Assembly (NCBI GenBank): GCA_017406005.1
Contig: JAFQZI010000129.1
Span: forward strand, 1-50,996
Reading direction: 5' to 3'
Length of the DNA: 50,996 nucleotides
Source of the DNA: Oscillospiraceae bacterium
GTDB lineage: Bacteria > Bacillota > Clostridia > Oscillospirales > Oscillospiraceae
Numbering within the stretch: position 1 is the first letter of the stretch; every line of letters starts with the position of its first letter. Below the pieces are notes generated by a model. The model did no database searches and was not told the DNA's origin. It saw nothing but the letters and a program-made list of their open reading frames with translations. Made by a program: the position numbers and the translations under genes. Below, in pieces: positions 8,493-15,083 of the stretch.

Positions 8493-8521
8493 TCCACCGG
8501 CAACAGCCGGTGGATTTTTTT
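8493..8521 (+). terminator. Intrinsic terminator of the rlmB operon
   Basis: Nine base pairs (8493-8501 with 8506-8514, CCACCGGC core) around AACA, followed by seven T. The T-tract overlaps the stop codon of the converging glycosyltransferase gene, and the opposite strand reads AAATTTT after the stem, so it may work in both directions. Confidence 0.9.
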
Positions 8522-9698
8522 ATTCGCAAATTCTTTTTATAACTTTAATCAGACCCTCCAGGTCTCCTGGATCGACCACGTTTTCGGGGAGGCAGCTCTC
8601 CGGGCTCCCCCCGGAGCGATAGGTGACCACCGGCGTCCCGCAGGCGGCGGCCTCCAGATTCGTCGTCGGGTAGTTTTCCTCATAGCTGAGGTTGACATAG
8701 ACCGATGCCAGAGTATACAGCTCGGCAAGCTCCCGGACGTTATTCGTCTTTGTGAGGCAGAGCAGGTCCGCTTGATCTTCGGAACGGTAGCGGAAAACAT
8801 TCGGCGCTTCGCGTATTCTGTCGCGGTCGGGCAGATTCTTCTGAATCCGGAGGATCTGCTTTTCAAACAGGCCCACCACCATCACGGCGTAATCCGGCGA
8901 AAGCCTTTGGCTGAGCTCAATATAATCACGCAGGCCTTTCCGCCAGTCCCACGAGCTGGCGACACCGAGGATGACCTTCTTCCCTTCCAGGTGAAGCTTC
9001 GAGCGGAACTCGCCCTCCGTCGGCACGAAAGCGGAGAGATCGATTTTGTTGCGGCGAACTTCCACTGGATATTGCCCCATAAAGCTCTGCTTTGTCAGAT
9101 CGGCAAGCCATTCCGAGGGGCAGATGATCGTCATATCCTTCACGCCGGTGAATGCCGCCTTTTTTCTGGCGTAATTATTTTTGCTGTTGTCAAGCCCGAA
9201 ACAGGACGGATATCGCTTCAGAAGCGGGCAATGGCTGCAGCCGGTTTTCCACTTTTCGCAGTTTTCCGCGGAAAAATAACAGCAGTGGCCGGTAAACGCC
9301 CAGCAGTCATGAAACGTCCAGTATACTTTCATGGCCGGCCTGGATTTGATCCAGCGGAAAAGGAGCTCATAGTTCAGATAATATCCGTGGATCACATGAA
9401 GCCAGAGCACATCCGGGTCATATTTCTCTGCCCAGCGGAGGAACTTTTTCGTTGCCCGCACGGAGGCAAGCCCCTGCCTGTCCAGCGCCATAGAGGCAAC
9501 GCCATGCACCGCCAGATTGAGCCGATCGCCGATCTTTACCGCATATTTTTGGTATTTCTCAGGAACATCAAGCCTGCCGTAGGCAATTTTGCACTCCCAG
9601 CCCTGCGCTTCATAGTCTTCCGCTATTTCAGCGGCAATCCTGCCGATACTCCGGATCCCGCAGACCCCGCTGATCTCCAGCAGTCGTTTTTTTTTCAT
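8520..9698 (-). CDS. Glycosyltransferase, GT4 family, WcaC-like
   Basis: A 392-residue cytoplasmic GT-B glycosyltransferase that adds a sugar from a nucleotide donor during exopolysaccharide or surface glycan assembly. It starts LLEISGVCGIRSIGRIA, a glycine-rich acceptor loop, and has a cysteine-rich stretch HDCWAFTGHC-CYF...GCSHCP near residues 128-160 that marks the colanic-acid WcaC-like group. The C-terminal donor domain contains ASSWDWRKGL, and the GT4 signature SYEENYPTTNLEAAACGTPVV with the E-x7-E pair. ACAGGAGAA precedes the ATG at 9698. It stands alone; copy A of the dispersed repeat lies in its leader in sense orientation. Polysaccharide genes elsewhere in the window (27.9-30.6 kb) could belong to the same pathway, but not demonstrably. 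Confidence 0.9.
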   Translation of the reverse strand: MKKKRLLEISGVCGIRSIGRIAAEIAEDYEAQGWECKIAYGRLDVPEKYQKYAVKIGDRLNLAVHGVASMALDRQGLASVRATKKFLRWAEKYDPDVLWLHVIHGYYLNYELLFRWIKSRPAMKVYWTFHDCWAFTGHCCYFSAENCEKWKTGCSHCPLLKRYPSCFGLDNSKNNYARKKAAFTGVKDMTIICPSEWLADLTKQSFMGQYPVEVRRNKIDLSAFVPTEGEFRSKLHLEGKKVILGVASSWDWRKGLRDYIELSQRLSPDYAVMVVGLFEKQILRIQKNLPDRDRIREAPNVFRYRSEDQADLLCLTKTNNVRELAELYTLASVYVNLSYEENYPTTNLEAAACGTPVVTYRSGGSPESCLPENVVDPGDLEGLIKVIKRICE

Positions 9699-9736
9699 TA
9701 TTCTTCTCCTGTAATAGAAAAGCTATCCACCTACCC

Positions 9737-9810
9737 AGCTCGCGATCGAGCACTAAAAAAGAGGAAAAATGTTGTCTTCGCGAGCCATAGTTAGAACCAA
9801 TTACGAAGTA
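9737..9810 (-). repeat. Dispersed hairpin repeat, copy A
   Basis: On the minus strand: CTTCGTaATT, then the arm GCTCGCGA (9785-9778), a loop containing AGACAACATTT and AGTGCTC, and the arm TCGCGAGC (9745-9738). Aligns with copies B (13293-13425) and C (49081-49153). It lies in the leader of the glycosyltransferase gene. A TTGACA (9819-9814) at its edge could be a -35 box, but the -10 is poor. Confidence 0.7.
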
Positions 9811-9816
9811 ATCTGT

Positions 9817-9851
9817 CAAAAAAAGGCGCTGTGCGGTAACACACAGCGCCT
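9817..9851 (-). terminator. Intrinsic terminator of the leucine-rich repeat gene
   Basis: Bases 9824-9833 pair with 9842-9851 (AGGCGCTGTG stem, 10 bp, 8-base loop), followed on the minus strand by TTTTTTG. It lies 17 bases after the stop of the BspA-like gene. Confidence 0.9.
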
Positions 9852-9868
9852 GAAAACTCCTGCTTGTT

Positions 9869-10534
9869 TTATTCTGCCGTAAAGGGGATGCCGGCTTCCT
9901 GTGCATACTGCTCTGCGTAAGAGCCTTCGGCAACGGAGAGCGTGAGGCGCGGACAGTCTTTAAAAGCATCTTCCCCGATTTCAGAAACAGAGGCCGGGAT
10001 GGCCAGAGACTCCAGGGAAGTGCAGAACTGGAACGCCTTGGGGCCGATCTTCTCCAGCGTGGATGGCAGCTTGACAGACTTCAGACCCGGGCAGAACAGG
10101 AATGTGCCGTCTTTCAGCTCGGTAATCCCTTCCGGAATGGCAATCTTTTCCAGGTCATTGCAGCTCTGGAAAGCATTACGCCCGATCGACTGGACACTAT
10201 CGGGAATCGTGATATACATCAGCTCTGTGCAGCCATGGAAAGCATAGTCTCCGATTTCCTTTACACGGCTGGAGAGCCTTATATTGACCAGATCCGTATT
10301 GAACTCAAACGCAGAAGTTCCGACAGATGTGACATACCGATGACCGACAGTAGAGCTCAGATGCAGGTCATGCCCCGGGCCGAAAAAGCCGACAATCGAA
10401 GCTTCCTCATCATTAATAGCTTTAAAGCGATAGCAGCTGCTCGTGAAGACTTCCTCTTCTTCGTCCGCCAGAGCGATAACAGAGCATGCTGCCAGCAGAG
10501 CAAGTGCCAAGAGCACAGCAAAAAACTTTTTCAT
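9869..10534 (-). CDS. Secreted leucine-rich repeat protein, BspA-like
   Basis: A 221-residue exported protein. The N-terminus (MKKFFAVLLALALLAAC) is a signal peptide; LAAC could be a lipobox with Cys17 as the lipid anchor, but an ordinary cleavage at ALA-DEEEE is equally possible. Residues about 85-200 are five LRR_5 (BspA/TpLRR) repeats of 23 residues with the phrase IGDYAFHGC..L..ITIPDSV, as found in adhesion and mucosal-interaction proteins of oral and gut bacteria. The start at 10534 has a strong GGAGGAAAC site and follows a consensus promoter; a longer frame to 10918 is not credible. Monocistronic, divergent from the ParB/BMP gene. Confidence 0.88.
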   Translation of the reverse strand: MKKFFAVLLALALLAACSVIALADEEEEVFTSSCYRFKAINDEEASIVGFFGPGHDLHLSSTVGHRYVTSVGTSAFEFNTDLVNIRLSSRVKEIGDYAFHGCTELMYITIPDSVQSIGRNAFQSCNDLEKIAIPEGITELKDGTFLFCPGLKSVKLPSTLEKIGPKAFQFCTSLESLAIPASVSEIGEDAFKDCPRLTLSVAEGSYAEQYAQEAGIPFTAE

Positions 10535-10577
10535 AGCCGTTTCCTCCGGAAGCGATACTTCGATAATAGATAAATGG

Positions 10578-10606
10578 ATTATAGCACGCACAACAGTAAT
10601 TCGCAA
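10578..10606 (-). promoter_or_regulatory. Sigma-A promoter of the BspA-like gene
   Basis: Minus strand TTGCGA (10606-10601), 17-base spacer, TATAAT (10583-10578); predicted start of transcription about 40 bases before the ATG at 10534. Confidence 0.8.
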
Positions 10607-10668
10607 GGCAGTTTCTGCACTTTCTGCGCATTTTTCCATAAAGCACTTCTTGAGATCTTTATTTTCTC

Positions 10669-10697
10669 TTGTAATAGGGAAAGATTTACGGTAGAAT
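10669..10697 (+). promoter_or_regulatory. Sigma-A promoter of the ParB/BMP operon
   Basis: TTGTAA (10669-10674), 17-base spacer, TAGAAT (10692-10697), leading into a short leader with AGGAG before the ATG at 10747. It is divergent from the BspA-like promoter, 62 bases apart. Confidence 0.75.
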
Positions 10698-10746
10698 AAC
10701 GCAACTGAGCAGATGTCCAGATAATAAATGTGATACAGGAGAAAAA

Positions 10747-12696
10747 ATGAATCGGATAGAAGCGATACAGCAGTATGAAGCCGCGCTGAAGGCGGGGCAG
10801 AAGTATTACAATGATGCGATAAAGAGGAGCATGTACCCGTATCCGCTGGTACTGGATGAGATCCTGGACGAAAGGACGATTGCAGGCCGGACGGAACTCG
10901 GGATGGTAAACATACCATCGGAGCTGATTATCGGGACGAAATCGGCCGGGAGGATTGCCGCACTGGCCGGGAACTTCATGCCAATTCTGCAGGAGAACAC
11001 TGAGTTCGGCGCCAAGTGGATTTCCCTCTGTGCGGCACACCTCAGCGACGAAGGGATCCGCGACCCGATCCAGTGCTATGAGTATCTCGGGAAGTTCTAT
11101 ATTGTAGAAGGCAATAAACGCGCAAGCGTACTGAAGAGCTTCGGTGCAACGGCTATCCCGGGGTATGTAACGAGGCTGATCCCCGAGTATTCGGAGGATC
11201 ATGACATTCAGCTCTATTACGAATTTATGCGCTTTTATTCCCTCGCCGGCGTTTATGGAGTGACTTTCCGCCGGAGCGGACATTATCTCCGATTGCTCGC
11301 GGCACTCGGAATGGGCGAAGACCATGTATGGACAGACCGTGAAAGAAAGAGCTTTACCGCAGGTTTTATTCACTTCCGCGAGGCTTTTGAAAAGCTCAGC
11401 ACAGAAGAGCTGAAAGTTACACCCGCTGAAGCACTGCTGGCCTGGCTGGAAGTATATCCGTTTTCCGACATCAAGGATCTGACCGTAGCTGATCTATCCA
11501 AAAAACTGGAAACTATTTGGCCGGACATCCTTGCGTTGGAGAAAAAGCCAGCGCTCGAAGTGATATCGAGCCCGGACGAAAAGGAAAAGGGCATGCTTTC
11601 ACGCCTGTTGAGCTTTACGAACCCTGACCACGTAAATGCTGCTTTTATCTATGCATACTCCCCCGAGATCAGCGCTTGGAGTCGCGCACATGATCATGGG
11701 CGAGAGTATCTGGAACAGGTACTCGGGAACAAAGTTACGGCAACGGTATACCCTGCCTATGACAGGAATTATGACGGGGCGATGGAGCAGGCTGTGGCGG
11801 ACGGCGCACAGGTTATCTTCGCCACGACACCTCCCATGATTGATGCCTGCCGGCGTGTTGCTGCAGCACACAAGAACGTGAAAGTGCTCAACTGTGCACT
11901 CTCAAGGCCGTACACCGGTGTGAGAATGTATTACAGCAGAATCTACGAATGCAAATTTATCACCGGTGCGATTGCCGGTGCGATGACCGAAAACGACCTG
12001 GTAGGCTATATCTCCAACTACCCGATTATCGGGGACCCGGCAAACATCAATGCTTTTGCCCTTGGGGTACGCATGACAAATCCGCGGGCAAAGGTTTTGC
12101 TACGCTGGTCCTGTCTGCCGGGTGACCCGATCCAGGAACTGTTGGAAGCCGGGGCTTCGGTGATCTCGAACCGGGATGCGACGAATTCCACAAACACACA
12201 CTGGGCCCTGGAATGGGGTACTTACAAGCTTGCAAAGGACAGGACAATGACTCCTCTCGCGGTACCCTGCTGGGACTGGGGACGGTTTTACGAGAAGGTA
12301 GTAAAAAGCATTTTAAACGGGAGCTGGTCAACCCTGAACGGTGACCGCTTGGTGAATTACTGGTGGGGGCTGAACAGTGGTGTTGTAAGCATCCAGTTCA
12401 GCGAACTGCTGCCGCCGGGTGTGGAAAGCCTTGCCAAAATGCTCGAAGGCGGGATCGCCTCCGGATTTGTACGCCCCTTCCGGACGAAGATTACGGATCA
12501 GAACGGTGTGCTTCGCAACGACGGAACGGAAGACTTTTCCTCCGCGGCACTGATTGACATGGACTGGCTCTGCAGCAATGTGGAAGGGCGCATTCCGGCG
12601 TTTGAGGAACTGATCCCCGAGGCAAGAGACACCGTGCGGCTGATCGGGCTGCACCGGGAACAGATCACTCCAGAGAAGGAGAATGAACAACTTTGA
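10747..12696 (+). CDS. ParB-like domain fused to a BMP-type nucleoside-binding domain
   Basis: A 649-residue protein without a signal peptide or membrane segment, so probably cytoplasmic. The N-terminal third contains IQCYEYLGKFYIVEGNKRAS (about 108-127), the ParB/sulfiredoxin-like fold motif (ExNKR) followed by VLKSFGATAIPGYV. From about 295 it reads as a basic membrane protein (BMP/PnrA) type I periplasmic-binding fold: VNAAFIYAYSPEIS, QVIFATTPPMIDACRRVAA, VGYISNYPIIGDPANINAFALG. BMP domains normally sit outside the cell and bind nucleosides for an ABC importer; here no importer genes are nearby and the domain is intracellular, which suggests a ligand sensor. It has its own promoter and shares TTGA with the downstream phosphoesterase. 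Common automatic naming would be 'BMP family substrate-binding protein'. Confidence 0.85.
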   Translation: MNRIEAIQQYEAALKAGQKYYNDAIKRSMYPYPLVLDEILDERTIAGRTELGMVNIPSELIIGTKSAGRIAALAGNFMPILQENTEFGAKWISLCAAHLSDEGIRDPIQCYEYLGKFYIVEGNKRASVLKSFGATAIPGYVTRLIPEYSEDHDIQLYYEFMRFYSLAGVYGVTFRRSGHYLRLLAALGMGEDHVWTDRERKSFTAGFIHFREAFEKLSTEELKVTPAEALLAWLEVYPFSDIKDLTVADLSKKLETIWPDILALEKKPALEVISSPDEKEKGMLSRLLSFTNPDHVNAAFIYAYSPEISAWSRAHDHGREYLEQVLGNKVTATVYPAYDRNYDGAMEQAVADGAQVIFATTPPMIDACRRVAAAHKNVKVLNCALSRPYTGVRMYYSRIYECKFITGAIAGAMTENDLVGYISNYPIIGDPANINAFALGVRMTNPRAKVLLRWSCLPGDPIQELLEAGASVISNRDATNSTNTHWALEWGTYKLAKDRTMTPLAVPCWDWGRFYEKVVKSILNGSWSTLNGDRLVNYWWGLNSGVVSIQFSELLPPGVESLAKMLEGGIASGFVRPFRTKITDQNGVLRNDGTEDFSSAALIDMDWLCSNVEGRIPAFEELIPEARDTVRLIGLHREQITPEKENEQL

Positions 12697-13289
12697 AAAT
12701 ACTGGTTGTGGCGGATGAGGAGAGCTCATATTTGTGGGATCATTACCAACCAGGCAGGCTGTCCGGGATTGATCTGATCCTATCCGCAGGAGATCTCAAA
12801 CCGGAGTATCTCTCATTTTTAGTGACTATGGCAAACCGGCCTCTGCTGTATATTCACGGTAACCACGACGCAGTGTATGAAAAGCGCCCGCCGGAGGGGT
12901 GCGAATGCATAGACGACAAGCTTGTGAGCGTGAATGGAATACACATTCTCGGCCTTGGAGGTGCGAAGCTTTACAACGGAGGGCCATACCAGTACAGTGA
13001 GCGGCAGATGGAACGGCGTATCCGAAAGCTGAAATGGAAGCTGCACCGTACAGGCGGGGTGGACATTGTGCTGACACATGCCGCACCCGAAGGGTTCGGG
13101 GATGCGGAGGATATGGCTCACCGGGGTTTTGAGGCATTTTTGCCGCTGCTGGAGCAATATAAGCCGAAGTATCTGGTGCATGGGCACGTGCACAAGAGTT
13201 ACGGAGTGCATACATTTGAGAGAGAAGTGCAATGCTGGGAGACGAGAGTGATTAACGCAAGCGGAAGAACAATAATAGATTATATATAG
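12693..13289 (+). CDS. Calcineurin-like metallophosphoesterase
   Basis: A 198-residue phosphoesterase with most of the dinuclear-metal motif series: SAGDLKPEY (motif II), IHGNHDAVYE (motif III), LTHAAPEG and VHGHVHKSYG (motifs IV-V). The usual first motif DxH appears as ADEES after the opening LVVADEESS strand, so one metal ligand looks replaced. Translation starts at TTG (12693), which overlaps the stop of the ParB/BMP gene in the tetranucleotide TTGA; an AAGGAG site lies inside that gene. The tight coupling says it works with the ParB/BMP protein; a cyclic or alkyl nucleotide diester is an attractive but unproven substrate. Confidence 0.87.
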   Translation: MKILVVADEESSYLWDHYQPGRLSGIDLILSAGDLKPEYLSFLVTMANRPLLYIHGNHDAVYEKRPPEGCECIDDKLVSVNGIHILGLGGAKLYNGGPYQYSERQMERRIRKLKWKLHRTGGVDIVLTHAAPEGFGDAEDMAHRGFEAFLPLLEQYKPKYLVHGHVHKSYGVHTFEREVQCWETRVINASGRTIIDYI

Positions 13290-13292
13290 TAC

Positions 13293-13425
13293 CTCGTTAT
13301 TAGTGCAAAGCATGTTTCGCGCGAAGACAACACAGTACCACGTACTGAGTGCTCAGTCGCGCGAACAGAAGAGGGAAGCCTGTGTGCATAACGAGTATGT
13401 CACTGCGCGGTCGTGAGCTAATCTT
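13293..13425 (+). repeat. Dispersed hairpin repeat, copy B, with outer inverted ends
   Basis: CTCGTTAT (13294-13301) is inverted as ATAACGAG (13388-13395). Inside, TTCGCGCGA (13316-13324) pairs with TCGCGCGAA (13357-13365), and within that CAGTAC (13333-13338) pairs with GTACTG (13342-13347). A further stretch, 13399-13420, matches the last third of copy C (18 of 22 bases), so this may be a composite or interrupted element. It occupies most of the space between the phosphoesterase and the converging ABC gene. Confidence 0.65.
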
Positions 13426-13528
13426 ATGAGGGCTGAAAGCGTTTAGTGTTTCTCTCGAAAACCAAGAAAAGGAATAATTTGAGGCGCTGTAAATAATCAG
13501 TAATAAGCAATTCGCAATTAAGGCGTGT

Positions 13529-13562
13529 AAAAACCAGGGATGCAAATGCATCCCTGGTTTTT
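13529..13562. terminator. Bidirectional terminator between converging genes
   Basis: Fifteen base pairs (13529-13543 with 13548-13562; core CCAGGGATGC/GCATCCCTGG) around AAAT, with T5 on both strands. It serves the minus-strand ABC ATPase and can also stop transcripts from the ParB/BMP-phosphoesterase operon. Confidence 0.92.
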
Positions 13563-13582
13563 CGATTAAAGGGGAATATAAA

Positions 13583-14767
13583 TCAGAATTCGAGGTTCTT
13601 CTCGGTGTCTTTGGAGAAAACGTGAGCAACAGCACCATTGAAGGTGAAGTGAACCTGCTGGCCCATCTTAAAGGCATCGCTGAGCATCTCGGTGGTGGGG
13701 ACGATAATGATAACATCCTTGCCCTCTGCGGAAACATGGAGATGCACGGAGGAGCCCATCATTTCGGAAACGTCGATCTTTGCGGGAACACCCTTCTCGC
13801 ACAGCTCGGTGTGCTCCGGACGGATGCCGAGGATAACATCCTGCGTCTGTACGTTATTCTTGAGGAGACGCTCTTCCTTATCCTTGCTGAGCTCAACTTT
13901 TACGCCGCCGAGCTCTGCGAAGAACTTGTCACCCTCGCGAACGAGCTTACCATCGAACATGTTCATAACCGGCATGCCGATAAAGCCAGCGACGAAGAGG
14001 TTTGCAGGATGATTGAACACATCCTGAGGAGTGCCGATCTGCTGGATATAACCGTCACGCATGATGACAATTCTGTCACCAAGGGTCATAGCTTCTGTCT
14101 GGTCATGGGTAACGTAGATGAACGTGGTATTGATGCGCTCACGGAGTTTGATGATCTCAGCACGCATCTGGTTACGGAGCTTAGCATCGAGGTTGGAGAG
14201 CGGTTCGTCCATGAGGAAGACTTTCGGGTCACGCACGATAGCACGGCCGATTGCAACACGCTGTCTCTGACCACCGGACAGAGCCTTGGGCTTACGGTCG
14301 AGATACTGGGTGATGTCGAGAATCTCTGCAGCTTCACGGACTTTCTTATCGATGATATCCTTGCTCTCTTTGCGGAGCTTGAGAGAGAATGCCATGTTTT
14401 CATAAACCGTCATATGCGGGTAGAGAGCGTAGTTCTGGAAGACCATTGCGATATCTCTGTCTTTCGGGGCAACATCATTCATGAGTTTGCCGTCGATATA
14501 GAGTTCACCATCAGAGATTTCTTCAAGGCCTGCGACCATACGCAGGGTCGTAGATTTTCCACATCCTGACGGGCCGACAAGAACGATGAATTCTTTGTCT
14601 GCAATGTCAAGGTTGAATGCCTGGACGGCGACAACGCCTTCGTCGGTAATCTGCAGATTAACCTTTTTCTTTTCGGGCTCGTCAGCTTTCTTTTTGTTCT
14701 TTTTCTTGTCCTCTCCGCTTACGAACGGATACACCTTTTTGACGTTTTTTAGTTGAACAGTTGCCAT
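13583..14767 (-). CDS. msmX: Sugar ABC transporter ATP-binding protein, MsmX/UgpC type
   Basis: A 394-residue cytoplasmic ABC ATPase of the carbohydrate-uptake CUT1 type. Walker A GPSGCGKST, Q-loop MVFQNYALYPHMTV, signature LSGGQRQRVA, Walker B VFLMDEPLSNLDAKL and H-loop YVTHDQTEAM are intact, followed by the C-terminal TOBE/regulatory domain. It is a stand-alone gene with its own promoter, as expected for an MsmX-like subunit shared by several sugar importers. Odd is a lysine-rich insert at about residues 20-35 (DKKKNKKKADEPEKKK), between the first two strands, absent from typical homologues. The ribosome site before 14767 is weak (GAGAAAG), while a strong AGGAGGA occurs further up the leader before a 14-residue open frame. 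Confidence 0.93.
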   Translation of the reverse strand: MATVQLKNVKKVYPFVSGEDKKKNKKKADEPEKKKVNLQITDEGVVAVQAFNLDIADKEFIVLVGPSGCGKSTTLRMVAGLEEISDGELYIDGKLMNDVAPKDRDIAMVFQNYALYPHMTVYENMAFSLKLRKESKDIIDKKVREAAEILDITQYLDRKPKALSGGQRQRVAIGRAIVRDPKVFLMDEPLSNLDAKLRNQMRAEIIKLRERINTTFIYVTHDQTEAMTLGDRIVIMRDGYIQQIGTPQDVFNHPANLFVAGFIGMPVMNMFDGKLVREGDKFFAELGGVKVELSKDKEERLLKNNVQTQDVILGIRPEHTELCEKGVPAKIDVSEMMGSSVHLHVSAEGKDVIIIVPTTEMLSDAFKMGQQVHFTFNGAVAHVFSKDTEKNLEF

Positions 14768-14833
14768 ACTTTCTCAGCTCCGACTGGACGGCCTCCGCCA
14801 GATACAGCCTCACAGACGGCTTTGCCGCCTGTA

Positions 14834-14878
14834 TTATGACAGGTCTCCACACTGCCACACCCCGAGCTGCGGGGACAA
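14834..14878 (-). CDS. Possible leader peptide upstream of msmX
   Basis: AGGAGGA (14891-14885) is followed six bases later by TTG (14878) and an open frame of 14 codons ending at TAA (14834), reading MSPQLGVWQCGDLS. The SD is the best in the region, better than that of msmX itself. CCCCG/CGGGG (14861-14875) forms a hairpin inside it. Could be a translated leader or chance. Confidence 0.3.
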   Translation of the reverse strand: MSPQLGVWQCGDLS

Positions 14879-14952
14879 TTTTATTCCTCCTTTTTTTATG
14901 CTATGCATAGCTAAGAGTATGGAGAGCCATGCATGCATATTAATACAGATGT

Positions 14953-14981
14953 ATTATACAGGAAAAGTGCACACTATGCAA
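14953..14981 (-). promoter_or_regulatory. Sigma-A promoter of msmX
   Basis: Minus strand TTGCAT (14981-14976), 17-base spacer, TATAAT (14958-14953). The leader to msmX would be about 180 bases, unusually long for this window. Confidence 0.75.
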
Positions 14982-15011
14982 TTGGCATTATTGCACAAGG
15001 AGAGGGGTGTT

Positions 15012-15035
15012 TTTTTGTACAGTATGTACAAAAAA
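15012..15035. repeat. TGTACA-centred palindrome
   Basis: TTTTTTGTACA and TGTACAAAAAA are perfectly inverted around GTA. It directly follows the enoate-reductase terminator stem, and its T-run doubles as that terminator's tail; on the plus strand it could be a second, weak terminator or a protein-binding site. Confidence 0.4.
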
Positions 15036-15062
15036 CCGACAGCCCTCAAAGAGAACTGCCGG
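15029..15062 (-). terminator. Intrinsic terminator of the enoate-reductase gene
   Basis: Twelve base pairs including G-U pairs (15036-15047 with 15051-15062; minus strand CCGGCAGTTCTC ... GAGGGCTGTCGG), three-base loop, then TTTTTT. It starts 22 bases after the stop at 15084. Confidence 0.88.
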
Positions 15063-15083
15063 TAATGGAGAAAGAGATAGGAA

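Larger units (their letters stand above)
14768..15083 (-). promoter_or_regulatory. Intergenic region holding the msmX leader and an upstream terminator
   Basis: This 316-base gap has no protein gene beyond a possible leader peptide. From right to left on the minus strand: the enoate-reductase terminator (15029-15062), a TGTACA palindrome (15012-15035), a sigma-A promoter (14981-14953), an SD plus TTG-started 14-codon frame (14891-14834), and two small hairpins (14861-14875 and about 14795-14813) before msmX. Confidence 0.5.

Noticed and set aside
10535-10918. N-terminal extension of the BspA-like protein
   Set aside because: It would cross its own promoter and the divergent promoter, and place the signal peptide in the interior.
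10579-11373. 264-codon minus-strand frame overlapping the ParB/BMP gene
   Set aside because: Entirely antisense to the 5' part of a better-supported gene and across the intergenic promoters.
13498-13520. Another copy of the fold-back element (AATCAGTAATAAG near the msmX terminator)
   Set aside because: Only a short A/T-rich stretch is similar; no inverted partner was found.
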